A stretch of DNA of 64,000 nt from positions 1 through 64,000 of the forward strand of contig NZ_LMTZ01000088.1 in NCBI RefSeq assembly GCF_001456025.1. The letters run 5' to 3'. The translations under genes and the position numbers were made by a program. The notes under the pieces are model-generated. The model did not search any database, was not told the origin of the DNA, and saw only the letters and a program-made list of their open reading frames with translations. Of the stretch, positions 45,291 through 55,358 are shown piece by piece (the stretch's first letter is position 1; every line of letters starts with the position of its first letter). This DNA is from Mastigocoleus testarum BC008. Lineage in GTDB: Bacteria > Cyanobacteriota > Cyanobacteriia > Cyanobacteriales > Nostocaceae.

Positions 45291-46334
45291 TTAAATTCCC
45301 GCGTGACCAATAGCTAGTCCTGCTACCAGCATTCCTATAACCAGGAATGGCTGAGCGCTCGCTTGGTATTTAACGTCATTTTTCAATGGATTACGGAGAA
45401 AGTACATATCCTGGAAAGTTATTTGCGGAATAATTAATAGTAATAGAATTGCTGCATACAAATTCTCATGCAGATATATTAGATAGCCAGCGATCGCAGC
45501 CTGGAAAACGTCAATCATAATTACACAAATCCAAGCTGCGGTGGTAACGCCAAACATTACCGGTAATGACTTTAATCCAAATTTTTTATCGCCCTCAACG
45601 CTCTTGAAGTCATTAACAATGGCAATACCCAAACCAGCTAAGCTATATATAACGGTGAAAACTGCGACCTTCCAATTAAGTTCGCCAAATAAAGCGTGAC
45701 CGGTACACCAAGGAAAAGCAATATAACTAGCTCCTAAAGCATAACCTCCCCACCAGCCATTTTGTTTTAGTTTCAGTGGTGGAGCAGAATAGATATAGGC
45801 AATAAATGTACCCAGGAAAGCAATAGTAGTAATTGTGGGGAACTCATTCCCAGCCCATTTGTCCAAGCCAAATGCTAAACCAAGTCCAGCTAGCAAAAGA
45901 ACCCAAATTTGGATAACTACTTGTGGTAAAGGTATTGCTCCCGAGGGAATTGGTCTGTAAGGCTCATTAATCGCATCAATTTCGCGATCGTAATACTCAT
46001 TTAGAGTTTGGGTATACCCTGCAAGTAATGGACCTGCTAGCAACATACAAGCAGCTGACATTAGGACATTTTCTAACGTCCAAGTATATTTCCCAGAAGA
46101 AGCCGCACCGCAAACAACACCCCAAATTAAGGGTATCCAGGTAATAGGCTTCATTAATTGCAGGCGAATTTTCCAAATTGAGGTTCCACCAGCAGCAGCA
46201 CCCTTCATTCCTAGCAGCTGTCTAGCTTTGGAACCGCTATTTGCATTTGTTTTCACTTCTTCAGGATTTGTAGATTGATTCGCTGAGGAAGATGATGAGT
46301 CGGGGTTTGGGGTAATGGGGGTTGATTCTGACAT
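45291..46334 (-). CDS. chlG: Chlorophyll synthase
   Basis: A 347-residue UbiA-family prenyltransferase that esterifies chlorophyllide with geranylgeranyl or phytyl diphosphate, the last step of chlorophyll a synthesis, in the thylakoid membrane. The Asp-rich motifs are NEYYDREIDAINEPYRPIPS and NDFKSVEGDKKFGLKSLPV. About eight to nine membrane segments follow a polar 50-residue N-terminus. It is 63 bp downstream of get3d on the same strand and is probably co-transcribed, suggesting that the ATPase helps membrane-protein or pigment-protein assembly. Confidence 0.96.
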   Translation of the reverse strand: MSESTPITPNPDSSSSSANQSTNPEEVKTNANSGSKARQLLGMKGAAAGGTSIWKIRLQLMKPITWIPLIWGVVCGAASSGKYTWTLENVLMSAACMLLAGPLLAGYTQTLNEYYDREIDAINEPYRPIPSGAIPLPQVVIQIWVLLLAGLGLAFGLDKWAGNEFPTITTIAFLGTFIAYIYSAPPLKLKQNGWWGGYALGASYIAFPWCTGHALFGELNWKVAVFTVIYSLAGLGIAIVNDFKSVEGDKKFGLKSLPVMFGVTTAAWICVIMIDVFQAAIAGYLIYLHENLYAAILLLLIIPQITFQDMYFLRNPLKNDVKYQASAQPFLVIGMLVAGLAIGHAGI

Positions 46335-46397
46335 AATAAATATAATGTTGCTAAGCGTTACTAACTAGACTATTAGCTGTTAGGCGTTAGCAATTCT

Positions 46398-47501
46398 CTA
46401 AAAAGAAATTATCAAATAATTATTCTGAAATTTTGCTCCGGTAACAGCTTTACCATTCAAAGGAGGTGGGAGAAAAATATTTCGTCTCTGGTCTCCTGCT
46501 TCGATGGTTACCTCAGGACCAGATTGGGTCAATTTTACCTGTTTTTTGTCAAATCCAGGTAAAAATAAGCGTACTTTGGCAGCACTTGTATCAATTTCTA
46601 TCGGTTTGGGTGCAAGGCTTGCTTGCTCCACAAAATTGGGTAGAGCATCCATCACCGGTTCCCATTTGCTTTCTTTAAGTTCCGGTACTACGGTTACTGT
46701 TAGGGGTGCAAATTCTTCAGACAAACTAACATTACCATCACCAGATATTGCGATCGCACCACCAACGGTCAAACCAACTTGTTGTGCGCTTCCCCAAAGA
46801 TAACGACTAGAAGCGACTTCTAAAGGATCGTCAGTAGTCACTAAAAATGCTGTGACTTGCTTGGGATCTGCAATTGCAGCTTTACCTTTTTCCAAGAAGT
46901 TATTAACCTTATTAGTCGGTTGAGCAAAATTATCTGTTGTCCAATTGACGTTGAATAAAGTGCTAACCAGCGGCTGAATTAAAGGTGACGAATCTGAAAT
47001 CGTTTTACCCAATTCGGAATTAACGAATAATTGGCGAAAACGTCGCACATACCAACTCATAGATTCTGGCATTCCTAACATTCTTAAGCTGTAGGAATCA
47101 CCAGTACCGTTATAAATAATTACGTCGTAGTTACCACTTTCAAAATATTCCCGAAGTGCATTGAGTGCTAGAGCGCTGTCCATTCCAGGCAAAACAGCCA
47201 ACTCTTGACCATAGACATCCTTAAGTATGGGTGTCTTAAGGTATTCAGCTTCAATTTTTTTTACATCTTCCCAACTGCGTTCCAATAATACAGAAGCTTG
47301 AAACTGTACAACCTGTAAATTAGGCGCTATCTCAATTGGATCTGGACCGACAGGTAAACCCAATAGTAGAGGTAAAATCGGTTCTGCTTGTGCAGCGAGT
47401 AGTACGCGCTTACCTTGACTCGCCATCAACTTGGCTGCGGCGACCGCAATTTTGGCTCGATGGGTACCGAGACTACCCAGAAATGTCAGTATCAGAGGCA
47501 T
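46398..47501 (-). CDS. get3d: Get3d-type ArsA/GET3-fold ATPase with alpha-crystallin domain
   Basis: A 367-residue protein I recognise as the Get3d (earlier NosAFP) group, present in cyanobacteria and plastids. Residues 1-300 form the ArsA/Get3 fold, but the P-loop reads LGSLGTHRAK rather than the deviant GKGGVGKTT, so nucleotide use differs. A C-terminal alpha-crystallin-like domain occupies about 308-367 (KVRLFLPGFDKKQVKLTQSG). A chaperone role for membrane or hydrophobic clients is proposed for the family. It lies directly upstream of chlG. Confidence 0.88.
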   Translation of the reverse strand: MPLILTFLGSLGTHRAKIAVAAAKLMASQGKRVLLAAQAEPILPLLLGLPVGPDPIEIAPNLQVVQFQASVLLERSWEDVKKIEAEYLKTPILKDVYGQELAVLPGMDSALALNALREYFESGNYDVIIYNGTGDSYSLRMLGMPESMSWYVRRFRQLFVNSELGKTISDSSPLIQPLVSTLFNVNWTTDNFAQPTNKVNNFLEKGKAAIADPKQVTAFLVTTDDPLEVASSRYLWGSAQQVGLTVGGAIAISGDGNVSLSEEFAPLTVTVVPELKESKWEPVMDALPNFVEQASLAPKPIEIDTSAAKVRLFLPGFDKKQVKLTQSGPEVTIEAGDQRRNIFLPPPLNGKAVTGAKFQNNYLIISF

Positions 47502-47906
47502 TATTTGAATCCTAAATTCATCGCCGATTGTTTCAATTCCAAGTTAGCACTCTTACTCGGTTGTGGGGGTAAGATGAGGTTTCAAGACCTCAAAATATGC
47601 TTGTGGTAACAGGTGATAGGTAGTAGAGAATAGGGAAGAAATTATCGGATTGGGGAGGAATTATATGTTTCCTCCCTGAAGATACGCATTGCATCTCATC
47701 CTTGCAGTTTTTCTTCCTAAGAATAAATAACTGAACCTCAGAACTTATGTATCAGAAGAAATAAATATTATTTCACAACTTCTGCAAACCCTACAATTCC
47801 CGTAACTTTCGTTCAGTTTATATGTGTAGGCAGATAGTTTAGCAATTTCCTCGTTCTTGAGAGTTGTAATGCCGAAGAATCGTAGTTAAATACTGGACGT
47901 AAGTTA
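47502..47906. other. Intergenic region
   Basis: About 400 bp between the start of the get3d gene and the stop of the DUF2862 gene, both on the minus strand. It should hold the get3d-chlG promoter. Nothing else is recognised. Confidence 0.4.
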
Positions 47907-48098
47907 CTAGACGATTTTTAGCTCATCTTCAAAAAACCAGGTGGCAAAATTATCATCAAACAGTACTACCAAACCGACGCCACTGCCATCAGTCATTTTA
48001 TAACTTTGGATAATGCCTATTTGCCCCAATCTCTCAGCAATAGATTTCGATACCCGATCGCGTAGACGACATACTTTCACTTTTTGTCCGATTTCCAT
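47907..48098 (-). CDS. DUF2862 small protein
   Basis: A 63-residue protein with the small beta-barrel layout of the cyanobacterial/plastid DUF2862 family: MEIGQKVKVCRLRDRVSKSI, GQIGIIQSYKMTDGSG and VVLFDDNFATWFFEDEL. The function is unknown. It sits alone between the get3d gene and the surface-polysaccharide cluster. Confidence 0.8.
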   Translation of the reverse strand: MEIGQKVKVCRLRDRVSKSIAERLGQIGIIQSYKMTDGSGVGLVVLFDDNFATWFFEDELKIV

Positions 48099-48616
48099 GC
48101 CAAATGTTAACTCAACTAAACCTATTAAACCAAGACTCAGTTTAGCTGAATAAGGGGACAGATTACAGGGTAAAGATCGAAGGAAAATATCTCAGGGAAC
48201 TAACTATTGAGAATTATATTCAACGAACTTGGGGTTTAAGTAAAACCTTCTGCTTCTCCGTGCAGGGAAAAGCATATAAGTTTCGATCGTGGTTAATTTG
48301 ACTAAACTTTAAGAAAGCTTTATTAAGTGCGACTGCAATAAATATTAGTCTTCTGTAAGGAATTTAGCTATTGTTGAAGCTCTAAGTTTGTAGTGAGGCC
48401 ATTGAGTTTAATATTCTTCCCAATTATGAACTATAATCTATTACATTTTCTATTGAGTTCAAAATTATTGTAAAAACGTAAAATCATTAAATCTGAGAGA
48501 TTAGATGAAGTTGGAGATTAGATGAAGTTGTAACATTCATTTTTTTGATGCGACAACTACTCTAACTCGATAGCATCGGAATTTGGGTGTGTAAGTAGTG
48601 AGTGAGGGCATAAAAA
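48099..48616. other. Upstream region of the polysaccharide cluster
   Basis: About 520 bp of AT-rich DNA between divergent genes. It carries a perfect 17-bp tandem duplication (GAGATTAGATGAAGTTG twice, 48497-48530) about 100 bp before the Wzm-like permease gene. It should contain the promoter of the cluster. No gene is recognised. Confidence 0.5.
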
Positions 48617-48628
48617 TTGCTGCGAACG

Positions 48629-49477
48629 ATGCGAGTTGCTGTCCGTAAAGCAGGGAAGTTGAGAAATTACTTGCCAATTAGTGAAGTTTACTGGGCAAAG
48701 TTTGACTTACTTAGAACCTTAGTACGTCGAGACTTAGACACGCGCTACAAGGGTACCATAATAGGTAACTTGTGGCCTTTAGTAAACCAATTATCACAAT
48801 TATTAATTTACACTTATGTTTTCTCAATTGTCCTGAAGGTCAGATTAAGTCTCAAAGGCTTGTCAGGAGATGAAAGTTTAACTTTTGGATTGTGGTTATT
48901 TGCAGGATTACTTCCTTGGATTGCTTTTACAAGCGGTTTACTTCAGTCCAGCAATTCAGTCACAGGACAGCCTAATTTGGTCAAGAAGGTAGTTTTTCCT
49001 TTAGCTTTATTACCGCTAGTACCAATTTTATCAACCTTTATTGAAAGTTCTTTCGGGTTGATGGCGTTGATTTTTTTTGTGGCTTTACTTTCTCATACTC
49101 TCCATATAACTTTGGTTTTATTACCCCTGGTTTGGCTCCCGCAATTATTGTTAACAGCTGGTTTAGGTTATCTTACTGCGGGTTTAACAGTATTTTTGCG
49201 AGATATTCCCCAAACTTTAGGAGTAATTTTAAATCTTTGGTTTTATTTAACACCGCTTGTTTATCCTGCTGATGTGATACCAGAACAATTCAGGGGTTTG
49301 GTGTTTTGGTTAAACCCCATTGCTGCGATCGCTCAAGTTTATCGCGATTTAATTTTAGTGGGAGAAGTAAAACATTGGGCTGAATGGGGAATAGCATCCA
49401 TAATTTCATTTTTGATCTTTTGTGGCGGATTTTGGTGCTATAAACGCTTGCGTCCAGCATTCGCAGATGTTTTATAA
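48629..49477 (+). CDS. ABC-2 type polysaccharide export permease (Wzm-like)
   Basis: About 282 residues from ATG 48629 (a TTG at 48617 is possible). Six membrane helices and the ABC-2 motif LVRRDLDTRYKGTIIGNLWP near the N-terminus match Wzm/RfbA-type permeases that export O-antigen or capsule across the inner membrane. The end FLRDIPQTLGVILNLWFYLTPLVYP is also typical. It is 171 bp before its Wzt-like partner and opens the surface-glycan cluster. Confidence 0.92.
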   Translation: MRVAVRKAGKLRNYLPISEVYWAKFDLLRTLVRRDLDTRYKGTIIGNLWPLVNQLSQLLIYTYVFSIVLKVRLSLKGLSGDESLTFGLWLFAGLLPWIAFTSGLLQSSNSVTGQPNLVKKVVFPLALLPLVPILSTFIESSFGLMALIFFVALLSHTLHITLVLLPLVWLPQLLLTAGLGYLTAGLTVFLRDIPQTLGVILNLWFYLTPLVYPADVIPEQFRGLVFWLNPIAAIAQVYRDLILVGEVKHWAEWGIASIISFLIFCGGFWCYKRLRPAFADVL

Positions 49478-49648
49478 AAAATAAGCTTGTGTAAAATTTG
49501 TGACTTGTGCGAAATTTGTGGAAACTGAAAAAATATTTTATTTTATTTAGCTGATAATTTCTGAGTCAAAATATTTTGGATTTAGAGTTTTAGATTTAAA
49601 TTTAGATTTAGAGCGCGGACTTCTCTGTTAATAACTAATTGCAAGTGT

Positions 49649-51040
49649 ATGGTGATTATGGGTGAGGAAATTGCAATTTCGCTGAGAAATGTTTCCAAGT
49701 GTTACAAGCAGTACCACCGTCCGGTAGATCGCTTGAAGGAGATTTTATTACCCGACCAAAAAGCATCTGAAGAATTCTGGGCGCTCAGGGACATTAATTT
49801 TGATATTTCCAAAGGACAGACAGTAGGAATTATTGGGCGTAATGGTTCTGGTAAGAGCACTTTACTGCAAATTATTGCGGGAACTCTGACGCCAACTACA
49901 GGGGAGGTTAGTGTTAAAGGTAGAGTGTCGGCGCTTTTGGAACTTGGTAGCGGCTTTAATCCAGAGTTTACCGGACGACAAAATGTGTTTTTTAATGGGC
50001 GTTTGCTGGGATTAAGCCAACAAGAAATTGAAAATAAGTTTGATGAAATAGCAGGCTTTGCGGATATAGGAGATTTTATAGATCGACCTGTTAAAACCTA
50101 TTCTAGTGGGATGTTTGTCCGTTTGGCGTTTGCTGTGGCGGTAAATGTCGATCCAGAAATTTTGATTGTTGATGAAGCGCTTGCTGTTGGAGATGTAGTA
50201 TTTCAGCATCGTTGTATGCGGAAAATGCGTACATTAATGGACTCTGGAGTTACGACCCTATTTGTTTCCCATGATTCTGGGGCTGTGAAGACATTATGCA
50301 ATTCAGCGGTAATGATTCATGATGGGCAAATATATACTACGGGATTACCTAATGATGTTATTATCCGATATTTAAAGCTGGTTACAGACTTAGAATTGGG
50401 TTTATCACAAGTTGAGTTAGAGTCTCAACTAGAAGAGCAAAAAGTTCAAGAGCAAACTACTGGTGACAATGTTGCAGAAGATATAGCGGCGAAATCGGTG
50501 ACTGCTAGTAAATCTTCTGTTAAGCAATCTTCTGTTAAGCAATCTTCTGCAAAACTAAAACGACGAGGAAGTGGTAAAGCTCAGATCGAAGAAATAAAAC
50601 TGCTCAATAGTTTGGGGGAAGATGTAGGAGTAAGTCCAGTTTTTGGGTTCAATGAAGAAGTTACATTAGTTGTAAATGTAAAGGCATACGAGTCGCTTCA
50701 AAGCTGCATTCTTGGTTTTTATGTTTGTGATAAAAATGGCAATGAAGTAATTGGTAGTAATACCTTTGAGGAAAATGTTCGGATTGAAAATTTGGACGCA
50801 GGGGAAACTTTAGAGGTTTCATTCACATTTAATTTGCCGTTGAGAGCGAATTCTTACAGTTTGACGGTAGCTGGTTCGGAAAACTATGAAACTTTGACTT
50901 TTGATTGGATTGATAATGCAATGGTGTTTCAAGTTTTACCTCCAGAAACAGGAAAGCGCGTTCATGCTTTAGTAGATTTACCGATGGTTGTTAAAGCCAG
51001 GAAAGCGTCTTTACCTCGTGTAGAATATACCAAGATTTAA
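49649..51040 (+). CDS. Polysaccharide ABC transporter ATPase with C-terminal cargo domain (Wzt-like)
   Basis: A 463-residue ATPase. The ABC domain is at about 1-240, with Walker A GRNGSGKST at 63-71 (Lys69), the signature YSSGM at 151-155 and Walker B ILIVDEALAVGD. A linker at about 285-305 has a repeated SSVKQSSVKQSS piece. The C-terminal domain (about 310-440, VNVKAYESLQSCILGFYV, LPLRANSYSLTVAG) matches the carbohydrate-recognition domain of Wzt proteins, which reads the finished, capped glycan. That implies a terminal modification, possibly made by the methyltransferase genes that follow six bases downstream. Confidence 0.93.
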   Translation: MVIMGEEIAISLRNVSKCYKQYHRPVDRLKEILLPDQKASEEFWALRDINFDISKGQTVGIIGRNGSGKSTLLQIIAGTLTPTTGEVSVKGRVSALLELGSGFNPEFTGRQNVFFNGRLLGLSQQEIENKFDEIAGFADIGDFIDRPVKTYSSGMFVRLAFAVAVNVDPEILIVDEALAVGDVVFQHRCMRKMRTLMDSGVTTLFVSHDSGAVKTLCNSAVMIHDGQIYTTGLPNDVIIRYLKLVTDLELGLSQVELESQLEEQKVQEQTTGDNVAEDIAAKSVTASKSSVKQSSVKQSSAKLKRRGSGKAQIEEIKLLNSLGEDVGVSPVFGFNEEVTLVVNVKAYESLQSCILGFYVCDKNGNEVIGSNTFEENVRIENLDAGETLEVSFTFNLPLRANSYSLTVAGSENYETLTFDWIDNAMVFQVLPPETGKRVHALVDLPMVVKARKASLPRVEYTKI

Positions 51041-51045
51041 ATACT

Positions 51046-54000
51046 ATGATTAATAAAAATTGGGCAAAAAGTTATCCATTGCTTGAAGATATTACAGAAG
51101 AAAGTCTCGACGACAACAGCAGTTTAAAAAAAATTCTCAATTTTGTTGAAGAAAATAAGCAAATAATAGACTTTGGTTGTGCAACTGGCTATCTTGCTAA
51201 TTTACTTAACAGGAAAGGTTGCACTGTTACAGGGGTGGAGATAAATCCAGATGCAGCTAAAATTGCTGAACAGCACTGTGAAGAAGTCATTGTTGCCGAC
51301 CTGGATGTGATATCTATTACGGAAGCATTACCTAATCAAAAGTTTGATGTGGCAATATTTGGTGATGTTTTAGAACATCTTCGCAATCCTTGGCAATTAT
51401 TAGCAGAGACTAAAAATATACTTAAACCTAATGGATATGTGGTAGCCTCTATTCCCAATATTGCCCATGGAGCAATTCGTTTAGCGTTATTACAAGGAAA
51501 GTTTGAATATTCGGAATTAGGTATTTTAGATAATACTCACTTACGGTTTTTTACTAGGAAAACGATAGAAGAGTTATTTGATAACTCGGGATATTTAATC
51601 AAGGTTACTGACACAACTACACTGCCAATTTTTACAAATGATTGTTTAGTTCCGCAAGTCAGTAAGGATGACTTTAATTTGGAGACCGTACAAAAAATTG
51701 AAGCAGATAGTAATGCTCAAACTGTGCAATTTATTATCAAAGCCGTACCTTCATCTGTAGAAGAAAGATACGCTCTCGTTCGCGAGCAACACTCTAAACT
51801 AATTGAGCGGGAGCAAAAATTACTATCCCAAGTGGAATCGGTCAATCTAGAACTGGAGCAGACACAGGATAAGTTAGAGCGATCGCAATTTCAACTGGAG
51901 CAAACACAGACTCAATTAGAGCAATCACAATCTCAACTGGAGCAAAAACGCACTGAACTGGAGCGATCACAGTGTCAACTGGAGCAAATACAGGATAAAT
52001 TAGAGCGATCGCAACTTCAACTACAGCAAGCACATGGAAAACTAGAGGGATCGCAAAATACTATTACAGCAATGGAAACTAGTAAGTTTTGGCTGTTGCG
52101 AAAACTTTGGTTTAAATTCAGACATACTATTGGTCTGAGAGATGATAATACCTCTGTACATCAAAGTTTGCTTTTAGTAGGATCTCAGTCTGATGCAAAG
52201 TCATTAAACTCAAGTAGTAATTTTTGGCAGAAAACACGCAGAAAGTCGCAAAAATTAGTTAGATTTGCTAAAGATGTGCGCAAGCGATTAGGAGAGAGGG
52301 AAGAAAGACTTGGTCGTCGGGTTGCTTTGCGAGATTTACCCTTGTTAGTGAAAAATGGGATTAAACTTTACAAACAACAAGAAATTCACAAACAACAAAA
52401 AAACTTAGATTTAGAATCCAATTCACCTTCTGACTTGGAAATTCCCCAACCCCTAGATATTTATGATACTTGGTTGGGGGTCAATCAATGGAACGAGCGC
52501 TCGCAAAAGCATCTCAAAAATCGTTTGCAAGTATGGGAAACTAAGCTACCAAAAATTTCGGTAATAATGCCTGCTTACAATTCCCAAATTGAATTTTTAG
52601 AGTCAGCGATTAAGAGTGTTGTTAATCAAGTTTATGATAATTGGGAACTATGTATCGCTGACGATTACAGTACCAATCCAGAAGTTCGTGCAACTTTAAA
52701 TAAATGGACTGGGAAAGATTCTCGCATTAAGGTCATTTTTCGAACAGAAAATGGTAATATCAGTGCTGCAACTAATAGTGCTGCTAGCATTGCAAGTGGG
52801 GAGTTTATAGCTTTCTTAGACCACGATGACGAATTAACTCCCGATGCTTTAGGGGAAGTTGCTTTATATTTAGCAGAACATCCAGAAACTGATTTCCTTT
52901 ATTCGGATGATGACAAAATAGATACCCAAGGTCGTCGCTTTTCTCCCCAATTTAAACCAGATTGGTCGCCGGAGTTACTGCTCTCTTATATGTACATGAG
53001 TCATTTATGCGTTGTGAGATGTAGTATCTTTAAAGAAGTTGGAGGATTAAGGCTGGGATATGAAGGTTCCCAGGATTATGATTTTGCCCTCAGAGCAACT
53101 GAAATTGCTCGTGAAGTAAAACATCTTCCTTTGGTACTTTACCATTGGCGGGCAGTTCCAGGGTCTACTGCGACATCAGGTTCTGCAAAACCAGCAAGTT
53201 TTGTTGCTGGGGAAAAGGCTTTACAAGAAACTTTGCAGCGTAGAGGTATTTCTGGAAGTGTATATCATCCAGAATGGGCTGTAAAAGCTGGGTGTGGAAT
53301 ATTTGAATATCAATTTCCAAATACGGGATCATCTGTAACAATTGTTATTCCTACCAAAAATAAGTTAAATCTGCTGCAAACTTGTTTGAATTCTCTAGAA
53401 AAAACCACCTATGAGAATTATCAAGTTGTAGTAATTGATAACGAAAGTGATGACCCCGAAACCCTTGCTTATTTAGAGCAAATTCCCCATAAAGTTTTGC
53501 ACATCGGAAATCAGGGTGCTGGGTTTAACTTTGCTGCAATTAATAATCGTGCGGTTGAAGGAGTCGATAGTGATTACGTACTATTTTTGAATAATGACAC
53601 CGAGGTTATATCTCCCCAATGGTTGAGTCAAATGATGGGTTTTGCTCAACTTCAAGGGGTAGGTGCTGTAGGTGCTCGGTTGCTTTATCCCGATGGTAAA
53701 ATTCAGCATGCTGGCGTAGTACATGGTTTATATCACGGTTCAGCAGGTCCAGCTTTTAAAACAGCACCAGAATGGGATTTTGGCTATCTTGCTTATGCAA
53801 AAGTGAATCGTAATTACTCTGCAGTAACTGCAGCATGTCTGCTTACTCCCCGCACACTATTTTTGCAATTGGGTGGGTTTGACGAACAGCAGTTTGCTGT
53901 TGCTTATAACGATGTTGACTATTGTTATCGATTAGTAGAAGAGGGATATCGTTGTGTTTATTGTCCCACCGCAGAGTTAATTCATTATGAGGGGGTGTCT

Positions 54001-55320
54001 AGGGGATTTGTTGATAATCCTAAAGAACCTGCGACCTTTAAGCGTAAATATGCTGATAAGGTCGATCGTTGGTATAGTCCTCATTTATCGTTGAATAACG
54101 AGCAGTTTGCGATTCAACCTCGGAAAGTGGTAATGGGGTCGGTTAAACCAATTAAAGCCTTAATGTTTACCCATAATTTAAATTGGGAAGGTGCACCTTC
54201 GAGTCAGTACGAACTGACAGTTAAATTAAAGGAAACAGGTATTATTCAACCAATTGTTTATTCTCCCCAAGATGGACCTTTAAGAAAAAATTACGAAGAA
54301 AAAGGGATACCTGTATTCCTCAAAGGTCATCCACTCCAACATGTGACGACGGATGAGCTTTATCAACAAGCAATTTTTGGATTGGGGGAATTTATCCAAG
54401 GGTTAGGAATAGAATTAGTCTATGCTAATACTTTACAAACTTTTTACGCTATTGCAGCAGCCGAACGTTTAGGAATACCCTCAATTTGGAATGTAAGGGA
54501 AAGCGAACCTTGGCAAACTTATTTTAATAGTTTTGGAAGAGAGATTGCTGCGCGCGCTTTGGAATGCTTTAGGTTTCCTTACCGGATTGTATTTGTCGCT
54601 GATGCAACTAGGAATAGATACTTACCCTTGAATAGTCACCACAATTTTACTGTCGTTCACAATGGTTTAAATTTAGAAAGATTAGACTTAGGAAGATTAG
54701 ACAAAGCAGATCGAAATTGGACTAGGGAGAAAGCAAGGAAATCATTAAATGTAGCTGATGAGGAAATTGCATTACTTTTACTAGGAACAGTTTGTGAACG
54801 TAAAGGACAACAGGATCTAGTACTTGCGTTAGAAAAAATCCCTGAAGAACTGTTCTGTCAACTCAAAGTCTTTATTGTTGGCGATCGCCCTGGTCCTTAC
54901 AGCGATCGATTAAAAGAGATTATGGCAAATTTACCAGATAATTTACAAAATCGAGTAGCAATTATTTCAGAAACACCCGACACAGCTACATACTATAATT
55001 GCGCAGATATTTTTGTTTTGACTTCTCGAATCGAAAGTTTCCCACGGGTCATATTAGAAGCAATGGCTTATGGTTTACCCATAATTACAACTCCTGTTTT
55101 TGGAGTCAAAGAGCAGGTGCAAACAAAAATTAACGCTATCGTTTATGAGCCAGGACAATTCATAGAATTGGCAAACGCAATTGTATCTTTGGTGAAAGAT
55201 AAAGATATGCGAGAGCGACTAGCTAAAAACTCACGCCATGTTCTAAACTGCTTAAATAATTTTGAGGATATGGCAAGGAGTTATAGTCAGATTTTTCAGG
55301 AAGCTTATTTAAGCAAATAG
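51046..55320 (+). CDS. Multidomain glycan synthase: methyltransferase, coiled coil, two GT2, one GT4
   Basis: A 1424-residue fusion. In order: SAM methyltransferase about 20-230 (IIDFGCATGYLANLL, FGDVLEHLRNPW); a coiled coil of 14-residue repeats at about 268-335 (LEQTQDKLERSQ pattern); a linker; GT2 from about 502 to 740 (SVIMPAYNS, DHDDE at 592-596); a second GT2 from about 762 to 1030 (TIVIPTKNK, NNDTE with Asp851); and a GT4 GT-B domain from about 1037 to 1424 with the E-x7-E motif Glu1330/Glu1338. Such chain-building enzymes set length and cap. The start is six bases after the Wzt-like stop. No frameshift is seen. Confidence 0.92.
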   Translation: MINKNWAKSYPLLEDITEESLDDNSSLKKILNFVEENKQIIDFGCATGYLANLLNRKGCTVTGVEINPDAAKIAEQHCEEVIVADLDVISITEALPNQKFDVAIFGDVLEHLRNPWQLLAETKNILKPNGYVVASIPNIAHGAIRLALLQGKFEYSELGILDNTHLRFFTRKTIEELFDNSGYLIKVTDTTTLPIFTNDCLVPQVSKDDFNLETVQKIEADSNAQTVQFIIKAVPSSVEERYALVREQHSKLIEREQKLLSQVESVNLELEQTQDKLERSQFQLEQTQTQLEQSQSQLEQKRTELERSQCQLEQIQDKLERSQLQLQQAHGKLEGSQNTITAMETSKFWLLRKLWFKFRHTIGLRDDNTSVHQSLLLVGSQSDAKSLNSSSNFWQKTRRKSQKLVRFAKDVRKRLGEREERLGRRVALRDLPLLVKNGIKLYKQQEIHKQQKNLDLESNSPSDLEIPQPLDIYDTWLGVNQWNERSQKHLKNRLQVWETKLPKISVIMPAYNSQIEFLESAIKSVVNQVYDNWELCIADDYSTNPEVRATLNKWTGKDSRIKVIFRTENGNISAATNSAASIASGEFIAFLDHDDELTPDALGEVALYLAEHPETDFLYSDDDKIDTQGRRFSPQFKPDWSPELLLSYMYMSHLCVVRCSIFKEVGGLRLGYEGSQDYDFALRATEIAREVKHLPLVLYHWRAVPGSTATSGSAKPASFVAGEKALQETLQRRGISGSVYHPEWAVKAGCGIFEYQFPNTGSSVTIVIPTKNKLNLLQTCLNSLEKTTYENYQVVVIDNESDDPETLAYLEQIPHKVLHIGNQGAGFNFAAINNRAVEGVDSDYVLFLNNDTEVISPQWLSQMMGFAQLQGVGAVGARLLYPDGKIQHAGVVHGLYHGSAGPAFKTAPEWDFGYLAYAKVNRNYSAVTAACLLTPRTLFLQLGGFDEQQFAVAYNDVDYCYRLVEEGYRCVYCPTAELIHYEGVSRGFVDNPKEPATFKRKYADKVDRWYSPHLSLNNEQFAIQPRKVVMGSVKPIKALMFTHNLNWEGAPSSQYELTVKLKETGIIQPIVYSPQDGPLRKNYEEKGIPVFLKGHPLQHVTTDELYQQAIFGLGEFIQGLGIELVYANTLQTFYAIAAAERLGIPSIWNVRESEPWQTYFNSFGREIAARALECFRFPYRIVFVADATRNRYLPLNSHHNFTVVHNGLNLERLDLGRLDKADRNWTREKARKSLNVADEEIALLLLGTVCERKGQQDLVLALEKIPEELFCQLKVFIVGDRPGPYSDRLKEIMANLPDNLQNRVAIISETPDTATYYNCADIFVLTSRIESFPRVILEAMAYGLPIITTPVFGVKEQVQTKINAIVYEPGQFIELANAIVSLVKDKDMRERLAKNSRHVLNCLNNFEDMARSYSQIFQEAYLSK

Positions 55321-55358
55321 TAGTTCCCTAAAATTGAAATTTTAATTATTGAAATTTG

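Noticed and set aside
51842..52033. 63-codon frame on the minus strand in the synthase gene
   Set aside because: It is the complement of the repetitive coiled-coil coding region, whose repeats automatically keep a second frame open.
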